Assembly (NCBI RefSeq): GCF_000710615.1
Contig: NZ_JDTH01000002.1
Coordinates: 240,082-304,081 of the forward strand
Origin: Haladaptatus cibarius D43
GTDB taxonomy: Archaea > Halobacteriota > Halobacteria > Halobacteriales > Haladaptataceae
Length of the DNA: 64,000 nt
Direction of reading: 5' to 3'
Numbering within the stretch: position 1 is the first letter of the stretch; every line of letters begins with the position of its first letter. The position numbers and the translations under genes were made by a program. This document shows positions 40,989 through 50,262 of the stretch, piece by piece. The notes beneath the pieces are model-generated. The model did no database searches, was not told where the DNA came from, and was given only the letters and a program-made list of their open reading frames with translations.

Positions 40989-41738
40989 TCACTCTTCGTC
41001 CAGCACGACGGCAATGCCCCGGCTTTCGGCATCCTCTCTGAACGCCTCGGAATCGGCTTCGAGCGCAGAAAGCGTGTTGTAATGAATCGGCACCACGAGG
41101 TCGGGGGAAAGTGCCGCTGCCAGTTCCGCCGATTCGCGTCTGTCCATCGTGAAACTGCCCCCGATTGGCGGGAGGAACAGAGAGACTTCGAGTTCTCGGT
41201 GTCCCGAAAGCGCGTCGGAGTCGCCGGGCCAGAATACGGTCGTTCCGCCCAGCGAAAGCAGGAATCCGACGCCGAACCCTTTCGGATGGTAGGGTTCCCC
41301 GTTCGCTCGCGTGTGCGGGCCGTCGGATTCGTTGTAGGCCGGAAGCGACCACGCTTCGCAGCCACCGACCGTCAGGTGGTCTTCCTCACCGATTCGCCGA
41401 GTTTCGTATGGTAGGTCGTCCACCGGTTTCACGTCCCGGTCGATTTCCTCGGTGTCCACACCGTCGTACACGACCACGGTGGTATCGTCGCCGGCGACTC
41501 GCTCTACGCCGTCAGAATCGTAATGGTGGTTGTGCGTGACGAAGACGACATCCCCGTCTTCCGCCCGGTAATCGACCGGTTTCGGGTGTCCCACGCCCGG
41601 GGTGTCGGGTTCCCAGTCGCCCGTCAGCACGCCGTATCGTCCGGGGTCGATGTAGGCGACGAAGCCGTCTTCCGTTTCCAATCGTACCGTCGCGTAGCCG
41701 AACCACTCCACCGTCAACTCGTCGTGCTGGACAGTCAT
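40989..41738 (-). CDS. MBL-fold metal-dependent hydrolase (UlaG-like)
   Basis: 249 residues. MBL motifs: VTHNHHYDSDGVERV (H-x-H-x-D with Asn-His-His) near residue 62, FWPGDSDAL (Asp) near residue 170, PIHYNT (final His) near residue 218. The order and compact size match UlaG-like Zn-dependent hydrolases. Note that NHHYDSD replaces the usual HxHxDH; the second histidine is followed by Tyr, which changes the standard spacing only slightly. Substrate unknown. ATG 41738 selected. Confidence 0.82.
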   Translation of the reverse strand: MTVQHDELTVEWFGYATVRLETEDGFVAYIDPGRYGVLTGDWEPDTPGVGHPKPVDYRAEDGDVVFVTHNHHYDSDGVERVAGDDTTVVVYDGVDTEEIDRDVKPVDDLPYETRRIGEEDHLTVGGCEAWSLPAYNESDGPHTRANGEPYHPKGFGVGFLLSLGGTTVFWPGDSDALSGHRELEVSLFLPPIGGSFTMDRRESAELAAALSPDLVVPIHYNTLSALEADSEAFREDAESRGIAVVLDEE

Positions 41739-41860
41739 ACCAGTCGATAGGGGCGTTTTCCGACAAAAGAGTTCGGGCACGAAGGTGAGAGAAGGGTTCT
41801 CGTTGGTTCGTGTGAATCGGTTCTAAACAAATCACTTTCGTCGAGTTGACTACGAATCAC

Positions 41861-41945
41861 GACTCCAATGAAACCGTACCCGCAACCGCCCACACACCTC
41901 CCCAACCGACTCCCTTCGGTCGTCCTTCGCGTGATAGTCGGCAGG
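41861..41945 (+). repeat. Dispersed intergenic repeat, copy B
   Basis: Starts GACTCCAATGAAACCG and continues with GCAACCG, CCTCCCCAACCGA and TCGGTCGTCC-type blocks in the same order as copy A (reverse strand of 3806-3901). It lies between ligA and the MBL hydrolase gene. Confidence 0.6.
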
Positions 41946-41973
41946 CCTTTGGAACGCCCTCTGGCCTGCCGAC
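41937..41973. terminator. 11-bp stem-loop after ligA
   Basis: GTCGGCAGGCC (41937-41947) pairs with GGCCTGCCGAC (41963-41973) around a 15-nt loop, in the gap downstream of ligA on the reverse strand. Likely a 3'-end structure. It abuts dispersed repeat copy B. Confidence 0.5.
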
Positions 41974-42028
41974 GCACGCGCCGTAGGGTTTGTGTGGCTT
42001 CGGAAAGCGACCCAATCCACGATACCTC

Positions 42029-43675
42029 TTACTGCGATTCTGCGAGTCGCTCTACACGCGTTAGCGAATCAGCATCCCTTGGCGATTTATCGTCCCTCAC
42101 TCCCAAAAATCGCGGGAATCGAAGGGCGTAGCCCGCCGAATAAGTCGGCGACGCCTGAATCTCCTCGTAGCCGACCTCGAAAACGACCTGTGGCGAGATA
42201 TTCACTATTTGCCCGTCCTGCGCCGCGATGTGGGGTTCGAGCAGTTCGGTCAGGTCGGCCAGTTCCTCGTCCGTGATTCCGGTGGCGACCTTGCCGAGGG
42301 GTTCGAACCCGCTGCCCTCGGTTCGGGCGGACAGCAGGAAGGTGCCGAGGAAACTCGCCCGGCGTCCTTCGCCCCACTCCGCGCCGGTTACGACGAGGTC
42401 TAAAGTTTCCACGTCGGGCTTTCGTTTGAGCCAATTTTTCCCGCGACGACCCGGCGAGTAGGTCGAAGTCGGATTTTTGAGCATGATACCTTCGTGACCT
42501 GCATCGAGGGCATTTGCCTCGATTTCGACAATCTCGTCCGCGTCGCCGGTGACGGTGAGTGCGGAGACACCACCCGAAAGAATCGACTGCAATCGATCGT
42601 GGCGCTCAGTAAGTGGTGCGGTGAGCAAGTCCTCGCCGTCTGCGTGCAGGCAGTCGAAGGCCCGGAGTTCGACAGCGACTTGTTCGCGGGCGCGGGCCAC
42701 GTCGTGTTTCCGGCGAAACCGACGCAGAATCTCCTGAAACGGGAGCGGTTCGCCGTCCGCCACGGCGACGACTTCGCCGTCCACGATGGCCGGAACGTCG
42801 AGGTTTTCGTGAATGTACTCCACGATTTCGGGGAGTGCGTCCGTCACGTCCTCCATGTTCCGCGAGAAGACGCCGACCTCCTCGCCGTCGTAATGAATTT
42901 GCACCCGCGCGCCGTCGAACTTCCACTCGATTCCTGCCTTCTCCCAATCTTCCAGCGCGTCGGTGACGATGCCCGCCTGTGCAAGCATGGCCTGTACCGG
43001 CCTGCCGACTTCGAGTTGTAGTTCGTCCAGTCCGGATTCGCCCTCGTCGCGGGCGACTCGGCCGACTCTGCCGTAGTCGTTGGACACCTGAAGCGCGCGC
43101 TCGGTCGCCTCGACGGGTACGTCGAAGGCTCCCGCGATGGCGTCCCGAACCGCCCCCTCGCCGACGCCGATTCGCATCTCCGAGAGAACGAGGCGGGCGA
43201 GATACCGCGCTTCCTGTGAATTCGTGCGGTTGAACAGCCCGAACAAGATATCTATTTTCGTGTCCTGACTGCCCGACCCCTCGACGCTGGCCAGCGTTTC
43301 AAGTTCGTCGGCGACTTCCGCGACGGTCAGTTCGTCTTGACCTGCTCCGAAGGCGGCCAATCCCTGTTGACCGCCGAACTCGTAACTGCCTGCAACTGCG
43401 CCGATGTCGCCCATCTCGGCCAGTTTGTTCTCTACGTCGTCCGCCGATACGTTCTGCCCGGCGGCGCGCGCAATCGCGGTGTAACAGAGGTTCGGGCCGA
43501 TATCGAGCGTCGTGGAATCCCACGCCGGAAACACCCGCCCTTGTACGAATCGGGCGAGGACTTCGAGGTCGTCGTTCGCCGATTCGAGGAGGGCGGTGAC
43601 CGCCTCGATGATGTCGGTGTCGGCGCTCAACTCCTCGATGTCTCCGGCCCGTTCCGCGAACTCCGCGAACTCCAT
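42029..43675 (-). CDS. lig: ATP-dependent DNA ligase (archaeal type)
   Basis: 548 residues. Joins nicks in replication and repair. The adenylation motif WKFDGARVQIHY places the AMP-accepting Lys at residue 252. Later nucleotidyltransferase motifs are VDGEVVA, ELRAFDCLHADG, GHEGIMLKNPTS and RGKNWLKRKPD. The N-terminal DNA-binding domain (1-200) and C-terminal OB fold (about 420-548) are both present. Near-normal length for an archaeal LigI-type enzyme. No start doubt. Confidence 0.94.
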   Translation of the reverse strand: MEFAEFAERAGDIEELSADTDIIEAVTALLESANDDLEVLARFVQGRVFPAWDSTTLDIGPNLCYTAIARAAGQNVSADDVENKLAEMGDIGAVAGSYEFGGQQGLAAFGAGQDELTVAEVADELETLASVEGSGSQDTKIDILFGLFNRTNSQEARYLARLVLSEMRIGVGEGAVRDAIAGAFDVPVEATERALQVSNDYGRVGRVARDEGESGLDELQLEVGRPVQAMLAQAGIVTDALEDWEKAGIEWKFDGARVQIHYDGEEVGVFSRNMEDVTDALPEIVEYIHENLDVPAIVDGEVVAVADGEPLPFQEILRRFRRKHDVARAREQVAVELRAFDCLHADGEDLLTAPLTERHDRLQSILSGGVSALTVTGDADEIVEIEANALDAGHEGIMLKNPTSTYSPGRRGKNWLKRKPDVETLDLVVTGAEWGEGRRASFLGTFLLSARTEGSGFEPLGKVATGITDEELADLTELLEPHIAAQDGQIVNISPQVVFEVGYEEIQASPTYSAGYALRFPRFLGVRDDKSPRDADSLTRVERLAESQ

Positions 43676-43795
43676 TACCGACGCTTGCCGGTAGCCGGAG
43701 TTAAAGCCACGGCTTTCGGTTTCTTGGGCATGAAGGAGCTACGTATCGTCACAATTTTCAGATAATTTATCAGTAAAGAGGACAAAACAGTGTGT

Positions 43796-44263
43796 ATGCG
43801 CCGCCGTGAACTGTTGGTTACTGCCGGAGCGGTCGTGAGTGCTGGCTGTGTCGAGGCTCTCGTCGGTGGTAAGTGGGCTGGCGAACACATCAAAACGACG
43901 GCGCTCAGCGTCCGTGATGCAGGCGGTTCGTCGCCGGTAAATGAACCACCGAGTGTCGCGTTTCGACCGGAATCGAAACAGGTCGTCGTCTCTGGTGCGC
44001 TCTTGGTCGGCTCCGAATCGTGTGACGAGGCAAAAATCGAGTCGATTCGCTTCGAGGAGGGGACGCTTCATACCGTCGTCACGTATGGAGAGGCAGGAGG
44101 AATCATCCCCCCACTGGGCTGTACAGGTGCCATGACGGCGGACGAATACGAACTCGTCGTCACGTTCCGCGATTTCGTCCCGGAAACCGTCGTCGCGGAA
44201 GAACGCGATGCGGTTTCCGAATCACGGATGACTACGACAACAAGGACGAAGCCCGTGGATTGA
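43796..44263 (+). CDS. Predicted Tat lipoprotein, function unknown
   Basis: 155 residues. MRRRELLVTAGAVVSAGC joins a twin-arginine motif to a lipobox (S-A-G-C, Cys18). The mature part is a single beta-rich domain (VAFRPESKQVVVSGALLVGS, CDEAKIESIRFEEG) with two further cysteines (SESCDEAK, LGCTGA), possibly disulfide-bonded. No family recognised. It is 26 bp before the GCS2-like gene on the same strand. Confidence 0.72.
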   Translation: MRRRELLVTAGAVVSAGCVEALVGGKWAGEHIKTTALSVRDAGGSSPVNEPPSVAFRPESKQVVVSGALLVGSESCDEAKIESIRFEEGTLHTVVTYGEAGGIIPPLGCTGAMTADEYELVVTFRDFVPETVVAEERDAVSESRMTTTTRTKPVD

Positions 44264-44289
44264 AGCCACTGGCACGCTCATCCCCGCGC

Positions 44290-45813
44290 ATGACAGACGA
44301 CCTTGCGTCGCAGGTAACAGACGTGCTCACGGTTGACCGCGAGGAGTTCCAAACTCGCGTCGAAGAGGACGCAGAGGTCATCAAGGAAGAACTCGCGAAC
44401 GGGACGTTCGACAACCCGCAGGCAATCGTCGGCTTCGAATACGAGTTCTACGCCGTGGATAGGGGGACGAAAGCGCTCTCCCGAGTTCCACGCCGACTGC
44501 TGGAACTCATCGGCTTCGAGAAAGAACTCGGCCTGCACAACGCCGAGATGTCCACCAGTCCGCAACCGCTGAACGCACACGGACTGGCCGCACAGGAGGC
44601 GGAAGTGAAAGCCCGTCTCTCCGCGGCGGAAGACCGAACGACCGCCGAAAAAATGCTGCTCGTGAGCGACGGCCTCTGGACGATTCCGCCAGAGGGCGAG
44701 ACGGCGCGGGAGTATTTGACCAACAGCATCGAGGACGATGGCACCCGTATCGCGTCGAACATGAGCGATTCCGTTCGCTATCACGCGATGGCGAACACCG
44801 ACGCGGAAGTCGGAATGAAACTCGACGCACCGCACGTTTCGCTCGAAGCGGACACGGTGATGCCCGAGAGTCTTATCACCTCCATCCAACCACATTATCA
44901 GGTGCCACACGCCCGCGACCTCCCGGCGTATTTCCGCTACGCCGCTCGAATCGCGGCTCCACTGCTCGCGCTCGGCGTCAACTCGCCTTTCTTCCCGCCC
45001 GACCTCTACGACGACGCGCCACCGGAAGACATCGTGGATAAGGCGTGGATGGAGAACCGAATCGGCGTCTTCGAATCCGTACTGAACGCAGAAGACCCCG
45101 GAAAAGTTTGTTTTCCAAAAGATTTCGAATCCGCGGAAGAAGCCATCGACAACATCGTCAACGACCGCACAATCGTCCCGATGCCGGTGTCTCGTTCGGA
45201 CAGATTCGACGACGGATTCGCCCATTTCAGACTCAAACACGGCACCTACTGGCGGTGGGTTCGCCCGGTGTTCGGGGGGGCGACGCGCTCCGCCGCGAAC
45301 GCCCGAATCGAGTTCAGACCGATTGCCGCACAGCCGACGGTTCGGGACTCCATCGCGTTTCAGGCGGCCTTCGCGGGACTGCTCGAAAGCACGTTCCGCA
45401 GGGAACACCCGGTTACTCATCTCGACTGGGTCGTCGCCAAGGACAACTTCTACGCCGCGATGCGCGACGGACTGGACGCCGACCTCTACTGGATTACGAA
45501 CGACGGCAAGGAGACGACGGATACGGAGGAACTGTTTTCCGACCTGTTTGCACACGCGAAGGATGGATTACAAGCTCGCGGCCTGTCGGACGAGCAGGCC
45601 GCGAAATATCTCTGGCCGCTCCGCCAGCGCGCCCGTCACGACATCACGCCCGCCAAGTGGAAGAAAAACGAGGTTCGTGAACGAATCGAAGACGGTGTGA
45701 GTCTGGAAAAAGCAATCACCGAAATGCAGAGCAGATACATCGAAAAGCAGACCCACACACTCATCGACGGAAGCTTTGCGAACTGGGTCGGTCGCGGGAA
45801 AACGGAGTTCTGA
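44290..45813 (+). CDS. Glutamate-cysteine-ligase-like (GCS2-type) enzyme
   Basis: 507 residues. VGFEYEFYAVD near residue 50, HNAEMSTSPQPLNAHGL with an acidic cluster, the ATP-grasp-like core TRSAANARIEFRPIAAQPTVRDS and a C-terminal helical domain match carboxylate-amine ligases of the glutamate-cysteine ligase 2 type. Haloarchaea use gamma-glutamylcysteine as their main thiol, made by GshA, but GshA is shorter (about 350-360 residues), so this may be a second family with another amine. Function thus uncertain. Follows a lipoprotein gene by 26 bp. Confidence 0.72.
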   Translation: MTDDLASQVTDVLTVDREEFQTRVEEDAEVIKEELANGTFDNPQAIVGFEYEFYAVDRGTKALSRVPRRLLELIGFEKELGLHNAEMSTSPQPLNAHGLAAQEAEVKARLSAAEDRTTAEKMLLVSDGLWTIPPEGETAREYLTNSIEDDGTRIASNMSDSVRYHAMANTDAEVGMKLDAPHVSLEADTVMPESLITSIQPHYQVPHARDLPAYFRYAARIAAPLLALGVNSPFFPPDLYDDAPPEDIVDKAWMENRIGVFESVLNAEDPGKVCFPKDFESAEEAIDNIVNDRTIVPMPVSRSDRFDDGFAHFRLKHGTYWRWVRPVFGGATRSAANARIEFRPIAAQPTVRDSIAFQAAFAGLLESTFRREHPVTHLDWVVAKDNFYAAMRDGLDADLYWITNDGKETTDTEELFSDLFAHAKDGLQARGLSDEQAAKYLWPLRQRARHDITPAKWKKNEVRERIEDGVSLEKAITEMQSRYIEKQTHTLIDGSFANWVGRGKTEF

Positions 45814-45916
45814 ACGAGCGAGAGTATTCTAGACGAGCGAGATTCTTCCGAGCAAGTGAGAGTCGGTTGCTTCGCTGTCTCGACGGCGAAGCGACGAAAG
45901 AAGAAAGGAGACTACG

Positions 45917-46651
45917 CTACAGAACGTCGTCGAAGTTTTTGTGCCCGTTGATGGTGACGCCCTCGTCGGTGATTTCCGCGAGGAAGACGCCGTTTCCGCT
46001 GCCCGTGTCGCGCTCGACGGCGCTTTTGATACCGCGGGCCGCGATGGTTTTCGCTTCTTCGTTCGAGAGGCCTTCCTCGTAATCCTGTTCTAAGACACCG
46101 TAGGCGAGTTGCATGCCGCTTCCCGTGACGGTGTAATCGTCGGACATGACGCCACCTGCGGGGTCGAGGCTGTAGATGTGTGCGCCCTCTTCGTCAAGGC
46201 CGCCAAGAATCGGCGACACCATGAAGAACGGGCCGCCGCGGAGCATGTTGCCCGCGAGCGTGGAGAGCGCCTGCATGCTCATCTGCTCGCCGCGTCGGGA
46301 TTCGTAAAGGTTCGATTCGATGCGCATCGTTCGAATGAACGACTGGGCACCGCCGACCGAACCCGCCATGGTGAGCGCGGCGGTCGGGTGAATCTGTTCA
46401 ACCTTCTGGACGTTCTTGTTGGAGACGAAGCGACCGCCGAGGCTGGCACGCATGTCGGTCGCCATAACGACACCGTCAGCGGTGGTCAAACCGATGGTGG
46501 TCGTGCCGGTTTTGTTGACGTTTTTCATGTCCTCCTTCGAGAAGTTGTTCTCGGGGAGCGAGCCGATTTCCGGCTCGTAGGGATTCGTCTGGCCGCTGCC
46601 GAAGCGCTCCATATTCCGTGAAAATTCGGAGTCGTGCATTGGGCTACGCAT
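45917..46651 (-). CDS. psmB: Proteasome beta subunit
   Basis: 244 residues. Catalytic subunit of the 20S proteasome. A 49-residue propeptide ends NKTG, and cleavage would expose Thr50 in TTTIGLTTADGVVMATD as the N-terminal nucleophile. Lys and Asp residues of the active site lie in DMRASLGGRF and later. The start MRSPMHDSEF (46651) resembles other haloarchaeal PsmB. It is followed on the same strand upstream by a small membrane-protein gene (46742-46921). Confidence 0.94.
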   Translation of the reverse strand: MRSPMHDSEFSRNMERFGSGQTNPYEPEIGSLPENNFSKEDMKNVNKTGTTTIGLTTADGVVMATDMRASLGGRFVSNKNVQKVEQIHPTAALTMAGSVGGAQSFIRTMRIESNLYESRRGEQMSMQALSTLAGNMLRGGPFFMVSPILGGLDEEGAHIYSLDPAGGVMSDDYTVTGSGMQLAYGVLEQDYEEGLSNEEAKTIAARGIKSAVERDTGSGNGVFLAEITDEGVTINGHKNFDDVL

Positions 46652-46741
46652 TAGGCGAACGTAGTCCGCCAGTACTGATAAAACCAACCCTTTCGGTGTG
46701 CGATTCCGTGCCAAAGGGTCGGACAAAAGCGCAGGACGCGG

Positions 46742-46921
46742 TTACGGACGTGGTTTTGCGGACTCCTCGTATGCGTTTCCGATAGACTCCATGAGTCGGT
46801 GCATCGGGAACGGTACTCCGACTCGTCGGGCCATGATGGCAACCGGGAGCAACAGGATTCCGGTCAGGACGCTCATCTGGTACAGGGCGAACAGTGTAAC
46901 GCGTCGTAGCGGTGCGAACAT
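46742..46921 (-). CDS. Small membrane protein upstream of psmB
   Basis: 59 residues. MFAPLRRVTLFALYQMSVLTG leads into one membrane span (to VAIMARRVGV), then an amphipathic PFPMHRLMESIGNAYEES tail. TATA-like TTTTATACTG on the reverse strand (46951-46960) lies about 30 bp before ATG 46921; a GTG at 46948 would be too close to it, which decides the start. Found as a conserved neighbour of psmB in haloarchaea in my experience; function unknown. Confidence 0.65.
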   Translation of the reverse strand: MFAPLRRVTLFALYQMSVLTGILLLPVAIMARRVGVPFPMHRLMESIGNAYEESAKPRP

Positions 46922-47232
46922 CTGAAACCTCGACCGACGCTGAGCCACATCAGTATAAAAGCGTTTATGCCGAGATTAATTCATAATGATTTGATTCTAG
47001 CAACTACCTCGACGCAGTCTTGCGATTCAACTACGGTTGTTTTTCAAACAAATCAATGCGAATTTGCGGGGGATTTCGCGTCAGAACTGGGTTTCCAACG
47101 CTACCGGTATGCGTAAGTTATGAGGATTATCTGCCTCTCGTGCGCATTCGAAGGGCCACCGGAGAATCGAACGAACCAAGAAACCAGCGACGTGGCCGCA
47201 AGGGTTGACGCGCGTCGCCCCCAACCACAGCT

Positions 47233-47895
47233 ATGAACGTCGTCGTCGAATTTCGGCTTCCGGCGGACGGATTCGCCTTGGGTGAACTGTTCTCCCACCG
47301 GCCGGACGTGCGCATCGAGCTGGAACGCATCGTTCCGACGGGAGAAAAAGCGATGCCGTACTTTTGGGTCATCGGCGACGCAACGTTCGTTGCCGACGTG
47401 TCTGTCGAAGGATTGTCGGTCGATTCCATCGACGTGTTAAGCGAAACCGAACACGGCGCGCTCTGTCGGGGAGTCTGGTCTGCCGACGGTGGAATTGACG
47501 AAATACTCACCGCACAGGAGGCGACGGTTCTCCACGCCGAGGGTAACCGTGACGGATGGCTGTTCCGCGTCCGATTTCCCGACCACGAAGCGACCAGCCA
47601 GTTTAGAGAGTCGTGTGACGAGGCGTCGATTTCCTACGAAGTGCGGCGAATCTACCCGGTTTCAGAACTTCCGATGAAGCGATACGACCTCACCGAAGAA
47701 CAGCGAGAAGCCCTCGTTACGGCGTTCGAATCGGGCTACTTTCGCGTCCCTCGGGACATTTCCCTCTCGGAACTGGCGGAGACGCTGGACATTTCGCCGC
47801 AAGCCACATCAGGTCGGCTACGACGGGGATTAGACCGAATGCTCGACTCGGCCCTGTTTCCTCCAAATAAATCGACGAATCAATCCGAGGGGTAA
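47233..47895 (+). CDS. Bat-type HTH-10 transcriptional regulator
   Basis: 220 residues. The N-terminal 150 residues form a bacterioopsin-activator-type beta/alpha domain (VVVEFRLPADGFALGELF). The HTH-10 C-terminus has LTEEQREALVTAFESGYFRVPR, LSELAETLDISPQATSGRLRRGL. No PAS or GAF domain, so it must sense through the first domain or a partner. A HalOD1 gene follows 113 bp downstream, the same pairing as at 18.5-20.9 kb. Confidence 0.9.
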   Translation: MNVVVEFRLPADGFALGELFSHRPDVRIELERIVPTGEKAMPYFWVIGDATFVADVSVEGLSVDSIDVLSETEHGALCRGVWSADGGIDEILTAQEATVLHAEGNRDGWLFRVRFPDHEATSQFRESCDEASISYEVRRIYPVSELPMKRYDLTEEQREALVTAFESGYFRVPRDISLSELAETLDISPQATSGRLRRGLDRMLDSALFPPNKSTNQSEG

Positions 47896-48007
47896 TAAAG
47901 ACGTGAACCAGTAAACCCCAAGGATTCACTATCTCGTTCCCTCATTTCCGAAGGCATGAAATCACGAACTGCCCTTCAACAAATTCAGGTTCCCTGAGGT
48001 GTTTGGA

Positions 48008-48313
48008 ATGTGTAGAGAGTCACACGACGAGCGCCGAACTACTCACGGGACAGATAAATCCGTCCTCCACGAAACGAGATATGACGTCGACGACCCGATT
48101 ACAGAGACAGTCATCGAGGCTATTTCGGAAGTGTCGAACGACCCGCCGACGGAGATGGAACCGCTCTACGAAAGCGTTAGCCCTGACGCATTGATGGATT
48201 TGTTCGACCGCCCGTCTCATGTAGATGTTCCCGCGCGCGTCGAGTTCCGTCATCACGGATACGCAGTCGTTATCGAGGACGACGGTCAGGTCACCATCTG
48301 TGATACCGAGTAA
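48008..48313 (+). CDS. HalOD1 output-domain protein
   Basis: 101 residues. The HalOD1 pattern is seen at residues about 50-98: MEPLYESVSPDALMDLF, then RVEFRHHGYAVVIEDDGQVTI. The N-terminal half (to residue 45) is charged and without known domain. It lies downstream of a Bat-type regulator. Role in signalling inferred; biochemistry unknown. Confidence 0.82.
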   Translation: MCRESHDERRTTHGTDKSVLHETRYDVDDPITETVIEAISEVSNDPPTEMEPLYESVSPDALMDLFDRPSHVDVPARVEFRHHGYAVVIEDDGQVTICDTE

Positions 48314-48354
48314 GGCCAGCACGCTTTTGCGCTTTTCCGACGTAGCACGCGTTT

Positions 48355-48552
48355 ATGCCAGACACACTGTACGACGTGTACCTCGTCCCGTCCGGCACGC
48401 GCGGGGGAGAGCAGAATATCGTTTCGCCAGTCGAAGGGGACAAACTGGAGTTCTACGAGACGGGAGTGTGGCTACGACGAAAAGGCGGGCGCAACTTCTT
48501 CCCCTACGAACAGATTCGAACGATTCGGGAACACGAAGGCGAGCGACCGTAG
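48355..48552 (+). CDS. Small haloarchaeal protein, function unknown
   Basis: 65 residues, beta-rich (LYDVYLVPSGTRGGEQ, KLEFYETGVWLRRK, NFFPYEQIRTIREHE), no membrane segment. The shape suggests a PH-like or small adapter fold, an inference only. 41 bp after the HalOD1 gene; it shares its stop edge with convergent adenine deaminase. Confidence 0.6.
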   Translation: MPDTLYDVYLVPSGTRGGEQNIVSPVEGDKLEFYETGVWLRRKGGRNFFPYEQIRTIREHEGERP

Positions 48553-50262
48553 CTACTCGACCTGTAAGCCGACGATTTCACGGGAGAAGATGTCGGCGTA
48601 ACCCGACGGAGCCATTTTCAGCGACGGAACGCCCGGGAACGTGAGCGTCTGAATGGCGAGCATCGGCCGTTCGACGCTCGCACCAAGCGTTCGAAGGGCG
48701 CTCTCTACGGCGTCGTAGAGTTTCGCCGTTTCCTCCACTTCGAGGTCGGAACAGACGCCTGCGACTCGCATGGGGAGTTCAGTAACGACTTCGCCGTCCC
48801 TGACGACGGCCCAGCCGCCGCCCATTTCGTTGACGTGCGTGACGGCACGTCGCATGTCGTCGCCGCTCCCGACCGCTATCACACCGGGCGTCTCCCAGAC
48901 CACGCTGGTTGCGACTGCACCCTCGAACGACCCGTAACCGGTCAGGAAACCGGTGAACCCGGTTCCGTCGCCTTCCGGATGGCGGTCGAGCAGGGTGACT
49001 TTCAGCAGGTCGTCGTCCGGTGCTGCGACGAGTTCGTCGCCTTCGACTGGCGGGGAAACCGTCGTCTGACCCGACAGCAGTCCTTCCCGGTACTCGATTG
49101 CGCGAACCGGCTTGTCCGTCGCCGAAACGCGGAACTGGTCGGGGTCGGTGCTGACGTTGACGCTGTCGTAGAAATGTTCCGGATACTCGTAGGAGCGCGG
49201 GGCGACGGTCGTCTCGTGCTTGTTGTAGACGACTTCGCCGCCGCTGATGACGGTCGTGACGTTGACGGTTTCCAAGTCGTCGATGAGGACGATGTCGGCG
49301 ATGTTGCCGGGCGCGAGCGACCCGAGATTCTGGAGTCCGAAATGTCGGGCCGGATTGAGCGTCGCCATCCGAATGGCGTCGGCAGGCGGAACTCCTTCCT
49401 CGATTGCCCGCCGAACGACCACGTCCATGTAGCCTTCACGGATGAGTTCGCGGGGCCACATGCCGTCCGTCGAGAGCGAGATTTCGTCGGCACCGATTTC
49501 CTCGTAGGCCTCGCCGACTGCTTTCATGTCGTCCCGAATCGACCCGCACCGACCGACTGCATGAATCCCGTTTTCGACGCGTTCTATGATTCCCTCGCCG
49601 GTAATCGCCTCGTGGTCGTCGTCGATGATGGTCGAAAACGCCTGTAATTTCTCTCCGGAACAGCCCGCAGCGTGGCCCGAGACGGTTTTCCCGACCTGTT
49701 CTGCGCGGTCGTACAGGGCTTCTGCGGGCGTGTCGCGCCCCACGGCGTGAATCCAATCGGTTTCGCCGACGCCGACGATTCTTGCGTCTTCGAGTAGATT
49801 TGCGAGCGCATCAGCGTTTCCGCGCGCCGGGCCGAACGTGTCGAGGAGCGGTTGTGGCGGAATTGTCGCGTACACGCGAATCGGGAGATAAGACGTTGCG
49901 GCGAGCATCTGCTCTACGCCTTCCGGGCCGAATGCCGGGCCGAATCCCGTCACTTCGGTCACGACTGTCGTCGTTCCGCCTTCGAGGGCGTAGTGGTAGG
50001 CATTCTCGAACGTTTGGTGAAGGTCGATATGCGTGTGGGCGTCGATGAATCCCGGCGAAACGACGCGGTCGTTGGCGTTGATGACTTTCGTGTCGTCGCC
50101 GATTGCGTCCGTTGCGTCCTTCGGAAGCGCGGCGACACGATTGTTCGTCACGACCACGTCTCTGGCTTGGAACTCGCCGGGTTCGGGAAGCAGTACGCGC
50201 CCGTTTCGAATCACGAGGTCTGCTGGTTCCTCTCCGAGCGCGACTGGTTGCAAGTCGTTCAT
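48553..50262 (-). CDS. ade: Adenine deaminase
   Basis: 569 residues, normal for the AdeC amidohydrolase type. Converts adenine to hypoxanthine in purine salvage. Metal-binding SPGFIDAHTHID (H-x-H) near residue 75, then EVTGFGPAFG, SGHAAGCSGEK, and LSTDGMWPRELIREGYMD with the Asp; the C-terminal domain has NEMGGGWAVVRDGEVV typical of bacterial/archaeal Ade. Overlaps the following MBL hydrolase gene by 4 bp (ATGA), so both are in one transcript. Confidence 0.93.
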   Translation of the reverse strand: MNDLQPVALGEEPADLVIRNGRVLLPEPGEFQARDVVVTNNRVAALPKDATDAIGDDTKVINANDRVVSPGFIDAHTHIDLHQTFENAYHYALEGGTTTVVTEVTGFGPAFGPEGVEQMLAATSYLPIRVYATIPPQPLLDTFGPARGNADALANLLEDARIVGVGETDWIHAVGRDTPAEALYDRAEQVGKTVSGHAAGCSGEKLQAFSTIIDDDHEAITGEGIIERVENGIHAVGRCGSIRDDMKAVGEAYEEIGADEISLSTDGMWPRELIREGYMDVVVRRAIEEGVPPADAIRMATLNPARHFGLQNLGSLAPGNIADIVLIDDLETVNVTTVISGGEVVYNKHETTVAPRSYEYPEHFYDSVNVSTDPDQFRVSATDKPVRAIEYREGLLSGQTTVSPPVEGDELVAAPDDDLLKVTLLDRHPEGDGTGFTGFLTGYGSFEGAVATSVVWETPGVIAVGSGDDMRRAVTHVNEMGGGWAVVRDGEVVTELPMRVAGVCSDLEVEETAKLYDAVESALRTLGASVERPMLAIQTLTFPGVPSLKMAPSGYADIFSREIVGLQVE

